This document shows, piece after piece, positions 37,047 to 51,088 of a stretch of 64,000 bases of DNA (position 1 is the first letter of the stretch; every line of letters starts with the position of its first letter). Origin of the DNA: Terebella lapidaria (lineage: Eukaryota; Annelida; Polychaeta; Terebellida; Terebellidae); NCBI GenBank assembly GCA_949152475.1, contig OX424562.1, positions 36,352,657-36,416,656 of the forward strand. The letters run 5' to 3'. Both the position numbers and the translations under genes were made by a program. The notes beneath the pieces were generated by a model. It was not told the DNA's origin, did not search any database, and was given only the letters and a program-made list of their open reading frames with translations.

Positions 37047-38037
37047 GGGGCCTAGTGCACCAAACCGTCGTAAGACAAGTGTCGGTTGAATGTCGGTAGA
37101 ACCTACGTCCGTCGCAGAAACGTCCGTCGTGAAATCACCGCCCGTGTGGTGTGCACCAAAAAGTCGCAAATTGGTCGTTGGTCCGACGCGTCGGGGTGCC
37201 TACCGACGGATCGGTGCATACTTATTCGAGTCTTGGTTATCAAGATTATCAGTTTTAATAGTCCAAATGCATAGTATATGGATGGCTGGTGTAGGAAATA
37301 CACGTACAGTATGATTCTGGAAAGGTATGGTGTGGGCATTAAATTATACGAAAATTTACTGTAACAACTCCTGTATGCACTGTAGCCGCAAGTATGAACC
37401 TATTGAAGCCTGAAATAAGTCTAGGGACAATTAATGTTCATTTTACTCTGTGCGATTTTAATATTGTATTTTATGTATTGTATTTTAGCATTGGTTAACA
37501 CATGATGCAAATAATTGCAAATGACCAGCCATAACATGCATATTGGTGCATAATGAGCAGTATTATCTTCCCTTGTCGTAATATAATCTCTCGTGTACAT
37601 TGAGTTTGTGTATCAACATATCGGAGCATTTGGGGAAAAATATAAAACAAATGATATAATACAGTTTCATAATTTGAGTTTTCTCCGCGCTCAATGCAAC
37701 CATCAAAACAGCACAGGTGTTAGCATAATTATACTAATACTCTGCAATCATTAAAATTTTGATAACAGTTCGTTCCCAACGCTATCAGAGTGTTATGTGA
37801 ACATATCGCGCAAATAAAAAATATTTTACTCCACATATCTTGTATGGTTCACGATTTCAAAACTTGTACGACCCATATACGACTGCTCAGTAGGAGTCGC
37901 AGGTTTTACGTTCAGTGGACGTTAGATTTCAACGACCGACAGCTTTGTGCACACAAACTTTCACGCAGACGCCGACGTAGAATTCACGACGGACGTTGTC
38001 ACCGACGCTCCACCGACGGTTTGGTGCACTAGGCCCC
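37047..38037. mobile_element. PIF/Harbinger-type MITE
   Basis: Termini are GGGGCCTAGTGCACCAAACC at the left and the same word inverted at the right, followed by a patchy inverted region of about 150 bp rich in 'CGTCGG', 'GTCCGTCG' and 'GTGCAC' words. The flanks read 'ACTCCAG' and 'CCGAGTTCC'. Uninterrupted array copies read 'ACTCCTGAGTTCC' (31149) or 'ACTCATGAGTTCC' (27601), consistent with a 3-bp CNG target duplication of the PIF/Harbinger type with one changed base. The 0.99-kb interior is AT-rich and non-coding. Confidence 0.65.
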
Positions 38038-41000
38038 CGAGTTCCAATGAGTATAACTGATAGTAATTTATCCGGAACTGATACAGCAAAATCATGCAAC
38101 AAAATGAGGCAAACTTTTTAGATAGCGTTCTACCCACTCAAGACCCATCATTGCCTTTGTAAATCTTATGGTGGCACTTCATGCGTGACTATCTCCTCTT
38201 AGGGGATATAAACTGGATGGTAAAATGTGTATAAAAACTTGAAATACAATTCTCTCGTGAGAACTCACCGATTGGTCTACCCATAAACGTCTCCAACGTT
38301 CGGCCTCAGATGTCGACGATCGCAGTACCTTACGTAATATATTCAAGTTCTAATGCCTCACTCAGCATAATTAAAGTAATGGATTAATATCATTGAATTT
38401 TATAGACTGGGAGTGTTGTTAGTCGTTTTTCCATTATACTGAATGCACACACAGGTTACAGTAGAATACAACCCAAACTGAACAAGTTATGATGCTGAAA
38501 ACCAGAAACTGTAGCTCACGCCAGTACACTGCAATACTGTTCTGCATAGAATAATCACCACAGTAAATTGTACCTTTGTATAGATTCCTTAAAGAATATT
38601 GAATGTACTTGCATATTTTTAAAACCATTTAATACAAATTCAATTCACAATTTTATTACCACCACCATAAACGTCAATGCTGCCTCCTAAATATTCATAC
38701 TTATGGAACCGTGTCATGCAGCAAAAATGGGAGATATCATTGCAATTTAGACGGTTAGTATACATGTACATGAATGGTTCGTATACCAGTTATTTATTTG
38801 GTCGTTCAACGAAACCAAACGAGACTATTAATCAGTTGCTCACGAAAACAGGAAACTGATTATGGCAATTGGTATGGTAAATATACATGAATGGTTGGTA
38901 TACCAGTTATTTATGTGGCTGTGAATGAAACCATCTAAAACTAATGAACAACTTCTAATATGGATCAGTTATTGTTTCAACCATCACTGGTTCCACTCAT
39001 TTGGATGGATGAACTGATGAATTATCTACAGCTATAAAAGTGAAAGGAACTAACAAAGAGAATGTTACAGCTCATGGTTCCCAGTCGAGCGAGAATTGTT
39101 GTAACCAGAAACATTCTGTCAATTATCAACAACGCAGTGAACAAAAAATAATACTGATGTTTTATCGTTGGACAGCAAACTATCGCTTATATTTTGTATT
39201 TTTAGGACATGTTTTTCAATTTGTGGTAAGTAGTGAGTGCAAATTGTCGATGCATATAACAAGTTTAGAGTGTGTTTTTGACTTTATTCTTTGGCACTAC
39301 CCTTTCATACTTATTCACAACCTCACAACAACCCTGCCCATAAAAGTTAGTGGCTTTTTCATACCGATTCGATGTGTATTCTACAGAATATGGGTATTAT
39401 GCTTATTCATAAATAGGTGGTTTAACACAATATATGCCAGAACACTTATAGTCCATATACCATCTCAGATGAAGGTGAAAAGTAGACAGCTTTCAATGAT
39501 GAAATTGAGATAAATTGATGAAAGTCTCCATCACTGCTGCATTAAACATCCATCACTTTGTAATAGATATTGATCAGAATTTAATTAGGTAATGAACCAA
39601 CTAAATGCAAACAACTTTTTAAGAACATAATCCCAATGTTACCTTGTCAACTCAGAAGTATAACACTTACACCAAAGACTGATAAAAATCCATGACAAAT
39701 AGTAGAAACATTACTACAACTAAATTTGATAGTTTACGTTTATCTGTGTACACACAGTAAAGGACCGACACGCACTCCACATGGGGACAATAACCAAAGC
39801 TGTGCTACCTACGCATGTATGGATACATGCTATGTATGAATATTATCCTACCTACTTCTACCATAATCCCAAATAGCATACATAATCTGACATAAAACGT
39901 ATTATTTTGAAGTATATATTACATATTGAAGTACGTGTACCTCACCCAAGTCAAAATATATCTTACTAATAAAGAACTGAGGTTCGTTTTACACGAAAAG
40001 AGAAATGGAAAAACAACATAAAACATTGGTAATCCACACTGCTGATTTTCCACAGTCTTCCTGTAACTCGATGCAATATGGTCGATAAAACGTTGAGATG
40101 TACACGGAATTGCCCCTTTTTATTCCATTGACATCACAGGACAAAGATACAAGGTGATTGTAAAAGATACCGCACCCAAGGCTATTGAAACAATGCGTTT
40201 AGGTACTGTGTGATTCTGCTTACCTGATACTTATAAACCGATTAGAAAATGTGCTATACATTGTATATAGCATGTGTGGTTATATAATAATGCATATATT
40301 TACTACTTAAAATTTGATGCTTGTGATCCCATTTTTACTAAATGCATTCCAAAGTTCTCTGAAGTGGACCCTGCTGCTCAATTGTTGCCTCTTTGAATCA
40401 TGGATAAAAATCAGGAAAACTGATTGAATATGTTCATTTTCAATGGTGGCGTATAAAGTTATCTTGTAAATATTATCGCACATGATGAAGTTGGTTAATA
40501 ACGTGCATAAATACATATATATTTCACTAAATTCACCTATCTTTAAACGATATTTGCCCTTCTAGAACTCTGCTGCCATCGGCATTTTTCTGCTGCCATC
40601 GGCATAAGTCAACTTATTCATATCGATGACATCTCACTGCCAAATAATGTCTAAATATGCCAGGTCAGATAAATCGGGGCACTGTGTTTCATCCATGATG
40701 CGGGAGATATTCAAGCCTGGAACAAAGATAGAAAGATGATCAGATGCCAAGTGTGACTATGTGCCACTAGACCACTATTTCCGTCCAATTGATTTAAGAA
40801 ATGTCGAGGGCATTGCTTTAGTCTTCCTTAAAGGGGGTATGGTTGCCTCGATATACCCTGAGGTCCTGGATGGAATCCCAAAAAAACAATTCTGGGTCCT
40901 CGCACAATGGATGGCTACCCGATAGATACTTGTAGTGGATTGGCTGAGTTGGTTGCGTGATATGGCCGTTGGAGTTTGAAAGTACGAGAGCTAGACTGCT

Positions 41001-42938
41001 GCTGTCCAACAATATGTTTACTCACTCTACTGAGTAAAATGTCAACTATATGGTCAGTACATAAGGAATTTCAAAGTCATCCTTCAACGTTTGAATTACT
41101 CCTTTGTATCTGTTCTGTTTGGTGGACATGTGTTTGAGGGGTGGTCACAATTGGGCGCATACCTGATTTCATCCAAATACTGGTTAGGAAATTGACATCA
41201 TTCATGTAGCTGTTATTGAATCTGTTCAGTTCCTATGTGCTAGACATAGGATCCGGTCAACATGTTCGTTGAACAATACAAAGCTCATAATCATTCTGCT
41301 ATTACAGACTCTCTTTAGTCACAAGTCAAGTTCCACAACGCAACTTGGAACTAAAAGTGGCGATAATACATGGAATCTCAACAACAGTTACCACTTTTCT
41401 TTTGTTATTTTTCCTAGACTTCATTTTTTTGCAGTCAAAAGTACAAAAGTAACATCCACACTCTAGACTGAATCAACTGTTCCTAGATTTAAAAAAGTAA
41501 CATATGTCATTATTCACAAATTTAGCTAAGTTATACTCAAACGAAAAAAATATTTCAATTTTTATTGATATCAAAATTACTGATCACTGTTCAAGTAACT
41601 GTTTGAGAAAATATGCATTTTTGTTGTCAAAAATAAATTTGAGTTCAATGCATTTAAATTAAAGAAAACAAAACATGTGCACAATGATTACTCTCCGCCC
41701 GAGTCGTATTTCCATCTGTTTAAAGGCACATCCAATTTCGTATATAAACAAAGTGCATCCATCAACCCAAGTGCCCAAACAACAGCCCAAATCTAGTGTT
41801 AACTGAAATGTGAATGGAAGACTTGAAATGCAATGCTCTCGTGAAACCTCACGATTTGTTCACCCATAAATGCCTTCGAACTTTGTCCTCAGATGTCTAC
41901 GGCAGCAATAGCTTATGGAATATAGTTCAGTTCCAATGCCTCACTCAGCATATTATAGTGATGGATAACAATATAAATTCGATTTACCGGTAGTTATCCT
42001 AGTAGTCTATTTACACATTCCATTTTCAATGCATGCACAGGTTACAGTGGGAATACTGCACAAACCGCACGATTTATAATACAGAAAACAATAAATTGCA
42101 ATAAACTCTGGTATTCGGCATTGCATATACATGTATAGCATGGCATAATCACCACAATACCAGCAGAAACTTTGTTAATGCTGTATAGGAAAATGAAAAC
42201 TTGTATAATTCCCCAAATGACAAGCGAATTTATTCTCATATTCCATTCTTCATATAAAACAAATTTAATTTACAATTTTATCACCACCACCATGAGCATC
42301 AATGATGAATACTGTAAGGTGTCTTGGGTAGAGGGTTCTCCTATTCAAGCTTTTCAGCTGATTGCATGCCATGACAGAACCAGTACTAAAAGTCACACGC
42401 TACATCCTGAATATATTCTACCTTATAGAATATGATTCTACCTTATGTGTCATGCAGCACTTTTCAAAACTGGGAATTTATTATTGCAATTCGAATGGTT
42501 AGTATACATGAATGGTTCGTATACCAGTTAATTAAGTGGTCGGTGAATGGAACCAAACGAAACTATTGATCAGTTGCTCACAGCAACAAATCAGGGAAAT
42601 GATTATCGCAATTTGAATGGTTAATGAATGGTTCGTGTACCAGTTTTTCAAGGGGCACCAAGTCTTAACATCATCCAAATTTGATCCAGCACAAAACGGC
42701 CCACATTGAGATGTAGAATACTACCCACTAACGACTCATCACGGTTGATGATCTTGCGATAACACTTCATTTGTGACTACATCCTGATAGTGAATGTAGA
42801 TGGGTAGTAAAATGTTAATGGAAGACTTGCAACACAATGCTTTCGTGAGAACTCATCGGCTGGTTTCCTCGTAAGTCTTCAACCTTTGTCCTCAAACGTC
42901 GCCAATACCAATAGCCTGCATGGTATATACAATAAATT

Positions 42939-42967
42939 CTTGTCTTGTCTTGTCTCTTGTCTTGTCT
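42939..42967 (+). repeat. CTTGT microsatellite
   Basis: About six imperfect units of CTTGT in a row, interrupted once by an extra CT. Confidence 0.85.
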
Positions 42968-45900
42968 ATACACATTCAAATGCTAGACCAGCATATCATA
43001 TCCATTTACTATCAGCAACTTCAATTTCGTTGTAATTTAATATGTAAAGGACATTATAGTTCCATGACATACAGAAGTTACAGCTGAATGCTGCACAAAC
43101 TGTCGCGCTATGATATAAGAAAGCAATAAATTGTGTACCCAAAACGCAAAGTTTTACTTGTATAATCACCTTATTAATAGTCGGATTTCTTCTCTCATTC
43201 AATTATCCATGCTAAAGAAAGTTTATGTTGCAATTTATCCCCTCGCGAACCCGCAAAATAATCATGGAGCCTAAATCCATTTTCCTTTGTATCAGGTGCA
43301 AATTCCAAAGCTGCGAACGGATGTTTTTATCTCTCATAAAACTGCTAGTAGTATTTCATTTAGGTTTTAGAATCTTCAACCAGCCTTCTCACCTCCAACC
43401 TTCTCACCTCACATAATCTATTTGGGAATAACTTAAATTTCGGTCCATGAATAATACATTTCGGAGACATGGAATAACAAGACATTCAGATATTGCAAAC
43501 CCTCGCCCCTTAGATTTTGTTACTAAAATTACAACTGATGACCTTCACATTTTCTACCTTGGCCGATAAATAGGAGATTTTGGTCGTAAGACCATCTTTC
43601 ATTTATCAAATGAATTCGCCATAGAAACATTTAAAAGCAATAATTATTAGAACAAAAGTAGAGTTATTATTATATTTCGATTTTGACCTTATTCTCGATC
43701 ATGACCTGAGATTTGGACACTGACTTTCCAAATTTAGCAAGCTTTCTCAGAGCTATGCTTGATAGAGTATTTCAATATATGTTTTTATATCATCAGTGGT
43801 TTTGAAATTACAAATAATCGAAATTTTCACAAGTCGGTGATTTCAGTGGATGACCTTTACATCTTCGACCTTGGGAAATGGTGGGGAATCGGCCATAGAA
43901 AAACAATATGGAAGGTTAATCATGGATATAAGCTGATTTATCATTTATGTGACTTTTACCTTGTATTTTGACATTGAGCTGTAAAATTACACATTATTGT
44001 TTCCATGGTCAAGGTACAACTCTTGAGCGAAAACAATTAAACAAGATTGAAAACTGGCTTCACAATATGGTAATGGGTCTCGGATTACCTGAAAATTGTA
44101 AAATCGAGACCTATACCCCCCATGCCCCTGTCAATCCCCCCCCCCCCCCAACCCCCTATTTACGAATTCAGCCGATAACCGCCTGATGAAGTCCAGTCCA
44201 TGATACTTCATACAAGTGTTATGTGTGCATACGGGTAGGTCACTTGAAGGCAGTTAGTGCGTATGTTATTGTCTGATACTTTATTACGTGTGTCTATTTG
44301 TGCACACGGGCAGGTAACTTGCAAGCAGTTAGCGTGTATGCTCATTGTGTGATTGTTCCCAGCGTTTGGCTACACATTATGTGAGTGTTCCCAGTGTTTA
44401 TGCACACGGTACGGTATGTACACGCACTCCATATGATTGTAGTAAATACAGTGTATCAACAAACGCGTTAGTGATATGTTATTAGATTTTGCCTGACATT
44501 GGACTCAGACTCCGTGTTATTAGCTCGGAATACTTTATATTAGGGTATTGGTTCCATGTTTTGGTCTGTTTCATTGTTGGCCTATCTGCTTCTGGTGTGT
44601 CTCAAATAGCATATAGAATCTAACATAAAACAAAATATGTTGAATTACATCTTCCCCGAGTCAAAATACTAATATGACATACTGAAGTAGAATGGTGCTT
44701 GTGAGGTTCGATTTACTCACACCAAAGGAGAAATGAAAAGCAACATAAAACACTTGTAACCCACACTGCTGATTTGTACCCAGTCTTCCTTGAGGCATCT
44801 TGCAACGTGGCTGTTTATTGTGGACGTGTAATTCGATACATTATGGTCGATAAAACTGCTTTGGTGAGTTGTTTTGCCTTCCAATTTCATTGACTTCATA
44901 AGCTCGTCGTGAACCAAACATAGAATTCTGGAAATTCTATACTGCTCTTTACACTTTGGGGCCGTCGACAAATTTCCAATTTAACAGTCAGCTTCGTTCA
45001 TCTTATTGACACTGACAAATACTCATCAACATATATCAACATTTATTGTGTCACTACCTACCCCGTGTCAAGACAGAGGTGCAAGACCTGGACAACGATG
45101 GACAAAGTTAAATCATAGGTCAAATGTGTCTTTGGCAGAAACGACAATATGACTTTGTTTCACTTGACATCATCAATGGTACAGCTGACTTAAGGAACGT
45201 CAAGGGCATCGATTTCATCTTGGAGTATTTCACTCGTCGAGTAGAGACCCGGAGGTCCCGGCTGGGAATCCATGGCATCATTCCAATTGTTCGAACAAAT
45301 GGTCTTCCTCCACGAGCAAGACTGTACTCAGGTTGTTCCCAATAACTGTGGTTATACTAACTGAATTTGGTCCATGTGGTGGTGATGGGATCCAGCATGA
45401 TGGTTATGGATAGTGCATCTGTAGGGAATGCTGCCAGGATGGGCACGTACCTCATTTGACACATCGACACCCAGGCCGCTGTCAGGATTGGGTGCGTAGC
45501 AACTTCTGTATTTCACGAAGCATTGCAAGTAATTCGTTATCAAAACCTGTTGTCAAGTTCTGCACAACAACTTGTTGAGCGTTTGGAAATTAACAGTTCG
45601 TGAAATAGGTGTATGGAAAATACACTACATGATTACCCAATCACGAGCGGAAAGGTTAGAGATTTGGACATTTAGCGGGAATATGAAATGCATGTATTTA
45701 ACACCCAGAGAATTACATGAATACGCTTGCTCTGCTCCTCCCCGAAAAGCGTCACAAACCATCAATAATGCAGTCTTTGTAAATGACTTTCTGCATTTAG
45801 AAGGCTAATTTCGTGACGGCATACATAACACGTGCAAATTAGAACTGAAAGTAACAAAAATACATATTTTTTTGCCAATCGATTTCTTGTTCAGTTTTAT

Positions 45901-47706
45901 TGTCAAAGTGGATCATGAAATGTAAGCTCCCGCCTGAAGAGCTGTTGTTTAATTTTAAATGCAATATTTGTCACAGTTTTAGAACATCATTACTCAAATC
46001 AAATCGAGCTGGGCACATTATCATCAATTATTGATATCTAACAATGAAGTGGCGACTAAATATGTTATTCCGTCTCACCGATGGTTTCTCTGATTTCGAT
46101 GAAAGAAACAGGTCCATTCATCACTGATATTTGACCTTGAGGTAGGAGCATAAATATATGAATCGCTGGAATCTTTAAGCGTTGATTCAACTCGTGATTC
46201 AACATTTTTGAGGTGCAGAGATAACCATATTAAGCTTACTGAAACAATAACCACATAAACGGGGGTCCGATTTGTAATATTACTTTTATTATAACACTGG
46301 TTATAGTCGGCATACAAATGGTATCTTACTTGTTTTGGTAAATCTGTCATATTCCCGATAATATCCATGAGCAAATGAGAAAAAAAAAACAATATGAATA
46401 TTTGCTCATCACATGTGATATCTACGGGAATCGCGTCAATTCTTAAGTGGACCCTTCGCAGTCGGTATGTACAGATAATCTATCTACTATCAAATTGAAC
46501 TGGCATAATTAATTAAAATATCAAAAATAGATGAATAATTGAGTATCGAGATTTATCAAATTCATTCTGGTACTTCTCACCTCACTTGTCTATAAGCTTA
46601 CAGTTTTGAACATGCATTTTTACGAGAATGTCCCTATGAATGAAATATTTTCCAATAAAAATAATCAATAGTATTTCATTGTATACTTGACCCAGAACAA
46701 GGACGAACACTCTGTACATGTAGAATTCCACCCACGTTCTATATCCATCATTACTTTTTGTAAATTTTGTGGTGGCACTTTATTTCCACAAAGAGGATAT
46801 AAACCGGATAGTAAAATGTTAATGGAACTTGAAACACAATGCACCCGTGAGAATTCACCGATTGGTCTACCCATAAACGACTTCGACCTTTGTTCCCAAT
46901 GGCTGTGATATCAATAGCTGGTAATAAATTCCAATCAAGACACAATTGCAACGAATGTGCTACAGTTAGAATTATATTCTTGGATTAGTGTTGATAAATT
47001 TGGTTCTTTTGAAGGATATCAATACCTAGATGATTTAGGTAATGCTTAGTGGGCAAACTGGCCTCAATATTCAGGCTTTCGAAAGTATGGTAAATTTTGC
47101 AGTGTTCGTGCTATTTAAGGAAATTCATCACGTCTCTATATATTTTACGCAAGAATAACTGCGTAATCTTCGAAGTAAGGTACAAATTTGGAAGATGCAC
47201 GATCAGCTATATTCAAAGTTTTAATAAACGATTACCTGGTAAACTAGACCGGTGGAGAGACCTTTCCCTCCATAGAAAGGTCAACAAAGACATGGAAAGG
47301 ATGGGTCATTATCGGATTCATTAATTTTCTTTTGTCAGGTTCTGTCAAATCAGTTCTCCATGGAATGGTTTAATTGCATGATATGATGAAGTACAAAATA
47401 ATTCATAAACAGCCATACACGCTCATACAGACATATTTTCAGCGCCGTGGTTAAATTTGATTCAGATCCTTGGTGGTAGCCATTCAGGATTGATATTATT
47501 AGTAGTGTCTCGAACAATGTACCGAACTACAAATCGATGTGAACGCTCGTTGACATATTGGATATCATAAATTGCCGGATTACATATTGATTTCAGAATC
47601 AGTTAATCGAAAGCCAAGATTCAACAACGTCTTGAATGATTTCTTGGGTGCACAATACTGAACTATTTTTAACACATGGGGAAAGTGTGCTATTGGTATA
47701 TCGCAA

Positions 47707-47882
47707 GTGTTAATATCAGAGAAATATGTGATAGACAAACAAGCAAGTGTCTTCAAAGGAGAATGAACTGCGTGTCATTAATTAAGATGTCAGAGTGTTA
47801 ATATCAGAGAAATATTTGATAGACAAACAAGCAAGTGTCTTCAAAGGAGAATGAACTGCGTGTCATTAATTAAGATGTCAGA
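47707..47882 (+). repeat. 88-bp tandem duplication
   Basis: Two head-to-tail copies, 47707-47794 and 47795-47882, differ at a single visible base ('AAATATGTGA' against 'AAATATTTGA'). The near-identity indicates a recent event or a sequence-assembly stutter. No coding content. Confidence 0.95.
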
Positions 47883-48826
47883 GTCTTGAGACAAATATAA
47901 TGGGTAACCTTGACAACCTATGAAATGTCATTGATTTCTCATTGGAACATCGTAAACAAACGATGTTCCAAGCGTGAACTGTGCCTCAGTAATCGCTAAA
48001 TAATAGACTTGTTAGTTATACCATATTGATACTCTGATAATCTACCGCATGAGGGTGATTCAGGGCTGTGTGATCATCCAAAGAATTACACAAATGATTT
48101 TATTAATTAATATTGGTCAATGTTCCTTATTCTTCGTTATTGTTGTTTGTATGGTGTTTAAGTAATGTATAGTGCAATGTTTCACTGATATTTTCATATT
48201 ACAGTTTGTACATATTCGGAGTCACTCCGTGCGTCCCATGTGTGTATTAGCAATGAAATATCATTGATATATATCGCATCCAATGGAATCATTGTTTTAA
48301 GGAAAGGAAGGAAAAATCATGAAAGTTCAACATTGATGTGTATTGATCAAAATTTCACATGGGAACACAATATCACACATTGCTACAAAAATGTCTCGAA
48401 TGGCGTATATGCTATAAATATGTGTCAAAAATATTTTATCCAAAGACAATCTGAAAGTGCTTTATTAAAGTCTTGTTCAATCTTATGTCTATACATGTCT
48501 ATAATGATGTCTATTTATATTGGCCAGACTGAAAGGAACAAACGATATGTTATTTCAAACGATATGTTGTTTGTAGTATATATGTATGGTGTGACGTGAC
48601 TGGTTTTAATCACAGCCCTCGTGTTACAAGTTATGTTCTTGTGAATACCTGGGATGTGTCTTATTGTCAATGATTATGTTGTATGCATATGGCACATCTC
48701 GAATACAATGCAATACAATAACCTGTCGGTCCTAACGCTCTGTAACTCAAAATAAGGCGATAACCAATGAATCAAAACAAAATTTCCTAAGTGTGATATC
48801 TGAAAGCTATGTGTCATATTTAAGGA

Positions 48827-48971
48827 ATAATGTATAGATTTGGAGTAATTGTCGCACAATAAACTTCGAGGGCAAGGTGATATGGTCCCGAGACGCCGAA
48901 GGCGTCGAAGGCTATATCACTTGTCCCGAGAAGTTTATTTTGCGGACAATTACGACAAATCTATACATTAT
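48827..48971. mobile_element. Hairpin-type MITE
   Basis: The 145-bp stretch is a near-perfect inverted repeat: it begins AATAATGTATAGATTTGG and its reverse complement begins AATAATGTATAGATTTGT. Both arms contain 'GTAATTGTC' and 'AATAAACTTC', and the centre has 'CGCCGAAGGCG'. No clear target duplication was found; family unknown. Confidence 0.6.
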
Positions 48972-50875
48972 TTCTATTCTAACATGGTAAATGATTCTGA
49001 GCAAACAAACATTACCATGGCTACATGTGTTTGTTGCGGTCGTGACGTTTTTGTAGGCCGTTGCTCCTGAAAACGTAAATCTGATATAGGCCCTAGGGCC
49101 GTGTATCAACTGATATAACACCTTTTGAAATGTCTGAAATGCCAAGAGCGCTGTGACGTCACCATGTTAGAATATACGATGAATAACCCATAAGTTGCTA
49201 CATTATGAGACCAAACAGAGCACAATTTTCAATGTTCTAAGTGGCACATAATGGTCCAGTCGTACGTGCCTGAAATCTACCGTGTCGTGTTCTAGAGGTT
49301 CATTGACCGTGCTGTGTTTTGTTGACACTAGAGAGCTTTAGTTGCCGACGTTTAACTTAGAACTTCAACTTCGGCGGGCGTTGAAGTTCCAAGTTGAAAC
49401 GAAGCGAGAGGTTTAGTTGGAGGTTGTACAGCAACATACAACCTGGTACTAGTATTAATAAATACATTTTCTAGTTTATTCAGTCTGAACTTTCATGTTA
49501 AGCTGTATGTTTGATGTATTTCTGGTTGTACTATTTTTCGGTATATGTGGGAGAATATTACCAACAATTTGAAGGAATTTTGAAGAAGTGCAGACATACT
49601 CCATTGTCTAATTCAATAAATATACCAGATAAAGCAAAACGTATGGCAATATTCACCGTTCTATTCATCACAGAATCACACGAGATATCCACATATATTT
49701 CAGTGATTGTAACCAGTAAAAAATATATTACCAAAGTTGAATGCTTTGAAACATTATTTATTCACATGTGAAACGAAGTGAGAACGCTAACAAATAGATT
49801 TTCTTGTATTTTATTTTCAATAGAACATGTATCAATATTCAAACATCCCATTTGGAAACAACGAGAAATCATAGGACAATCAATACAAAATGACAATAAT
49901 TTCAAATATCAGTATCCATAAACATCTGACGGCTGTTTGATAACCAAATTACGGATAGGTCATATATTCTGGAATGTGAGGCACGCACGAATATGCCACG
50001 TCAAATAGCATACATTCGTCTAATGAAACCTGAGTTTCCAAAGACAACTTACTAGTATTACGTAACACATAACTACGTTGGTTTATTTCAGCCACTTTTA
50101 TGCTAATCATGTTGAAAACAATTCAAACATATTACACACTAAGCAAATAGGTTGTTACTTGTAACAAACGTTTCATTCACGGAGCAAATAAATGTGGCAG
50201 AATTAAAATATTGTTGTGACGTCACACCATTGTCTGAACAGTGGATTCGTCCGCACGAATCCACCGTTTGCCCCATACGAATTCATTGGTTCACTGATGC
50301 ATGTAATGTCATGTTGCACAAGTTCATAATCAGTAATCTCAAGATCATCTATTGTTGAATTTCCAACATCGTTCAGAATGTTTGCAGTATTAAATGCGAC
50401 CATACTATCCACGATTTCATTTAAAAATGTGTCCAAATTATCTGCCATGTTGAAAGTTAATGTCAACAAGTCGATGTCCAGTAACAGAATGCGAGAATGT
50501 GTGTGGTATAGGTCACTGGTTCGCTGTGTTTTGAGTACAATATATTAAAACTCACCATCATCCAATGGAGATGTCCATTGGAACACGTTCCACGCATCAA
50601 ACCCTGCTCCTTAATACTACTCGCTCACTGAATGAATGCATTTAACCCGTGTGCCACCTTTTTAATCCCTATTGAATACATAGAAGAATGCGCGAGATAT
50701 AGTACTTGGGCCATGTTGAGTTGAGCAATCTAAATTCACTGGGTTGCCGGTTATTTATGAATACATCTTTGTCATGCTTGACTTGCAATAGATCTAACAG
50801 AAACAATATACATGTGTTCATGTGTACAAGTAATCTGTTGGTCGCATTGTGATTGTAAGAGCAATATTTTAAGTC

Positions 50876-50974
50876 GGATAAAACACTCGAAACAATGAAT
50901 TCGTTCACGGATTCACTCGCGCGTTGCGCTCGTGAATTCGTAGGCACGAATTCACTGTTTCTCGTGCTTTATCC
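50876..50974. mobile_element. Hairpin-type MITE
   Basis: A 99-bp inverted repeat starting GGATAAAACACTCGAAACA, with its reverse complement starting GGATAAAGCACGAGAAACA, around a 'GCGCGTTGCGC' centre. The arms carry repeated 'GAATTCGT' words. A shorter relative lies at about 50240-50270. Family unassigned. Confidence 0.6.
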
Positions 50975-51088
50975 ATGACATAAATCAGCGTATTAATCAA
51001 CAATTGGATTTTTCTACAAGTCCATCCATTACGTTATAGGAGAGTGCAATTTGAGTACTGCACCAATACACCATCGAGTACATTCTGG

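Larger units (their letters stand above)
36840..46900. repeat. Array continuation: scattered tail-block and 'GATTGGTCTAC' block copies
   Basis: Degenerate copies of the array blocks continue, now broken up. 'CATAATTGATCACCACATTA' is near 36897 and the 'GGTCGATAAAACGTT' landmark near 40079 (a weaker one near 44844). The 'GAACTCACCGATTGGTCTAC' block is near 38260, 41850, 42853 and 46851. 'CGGTATGTACAGATAATCTA' is near 46463. Short tandem copies of a 'CATGAATGGTTCGTATACCA' block occur at 38770-38925 and 42505-42640. No gene is supported; open frames such as 39040-39513 lack domains. The plus-strand frame 45124-45345 and the minus-strand frame 40818-41012 look slightly protein-like but unmatched. 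Confidence 0.6.
46901..51088. other. No gene recognised; contains local duplication and hairpins
   Basis: AT-rich intergenic DNA between the array and the Harbinger-like genes. Apart from the 88-bp duplication and the hairpins listed separately, I see no domain-bearing frame. The longest (48240-48599, plus) is low in complexity and has no family resemblance. Smaller inverted repeats occur at about 49350-49400 and at 50240-50270. Confidence 0.5.

Noticed and set aside
39040-39513. 157-codon plus-strand frame, the longest in the array
   Set aside because: Composition is that of translated AT-rich DNA with random hydrophobic runs; not conserved in other array copies.
40818-41012. 64-codon minus-strand frame (ISGSHPLCEDPE-like region)
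   Set aside because: No family recognised and no neighbouring exon; insufficient support.
45124-45345. 73-codon plus-strand frame with protein-like composition
   Set aside because: Looks more protein-like than its surroundings but I could not place it in a family or find splice partners.
12400-46900. CRISPR array or classical satellite
   Set aside because: Unit is far too long and diverged, with no short identical repeats separated by equal spacers; animal genome.
48240-48599. 119-codon plus-strand frame
   Set aside because: No recognisable domain or signal; surrounding DNA is AT-rich and non-coding.
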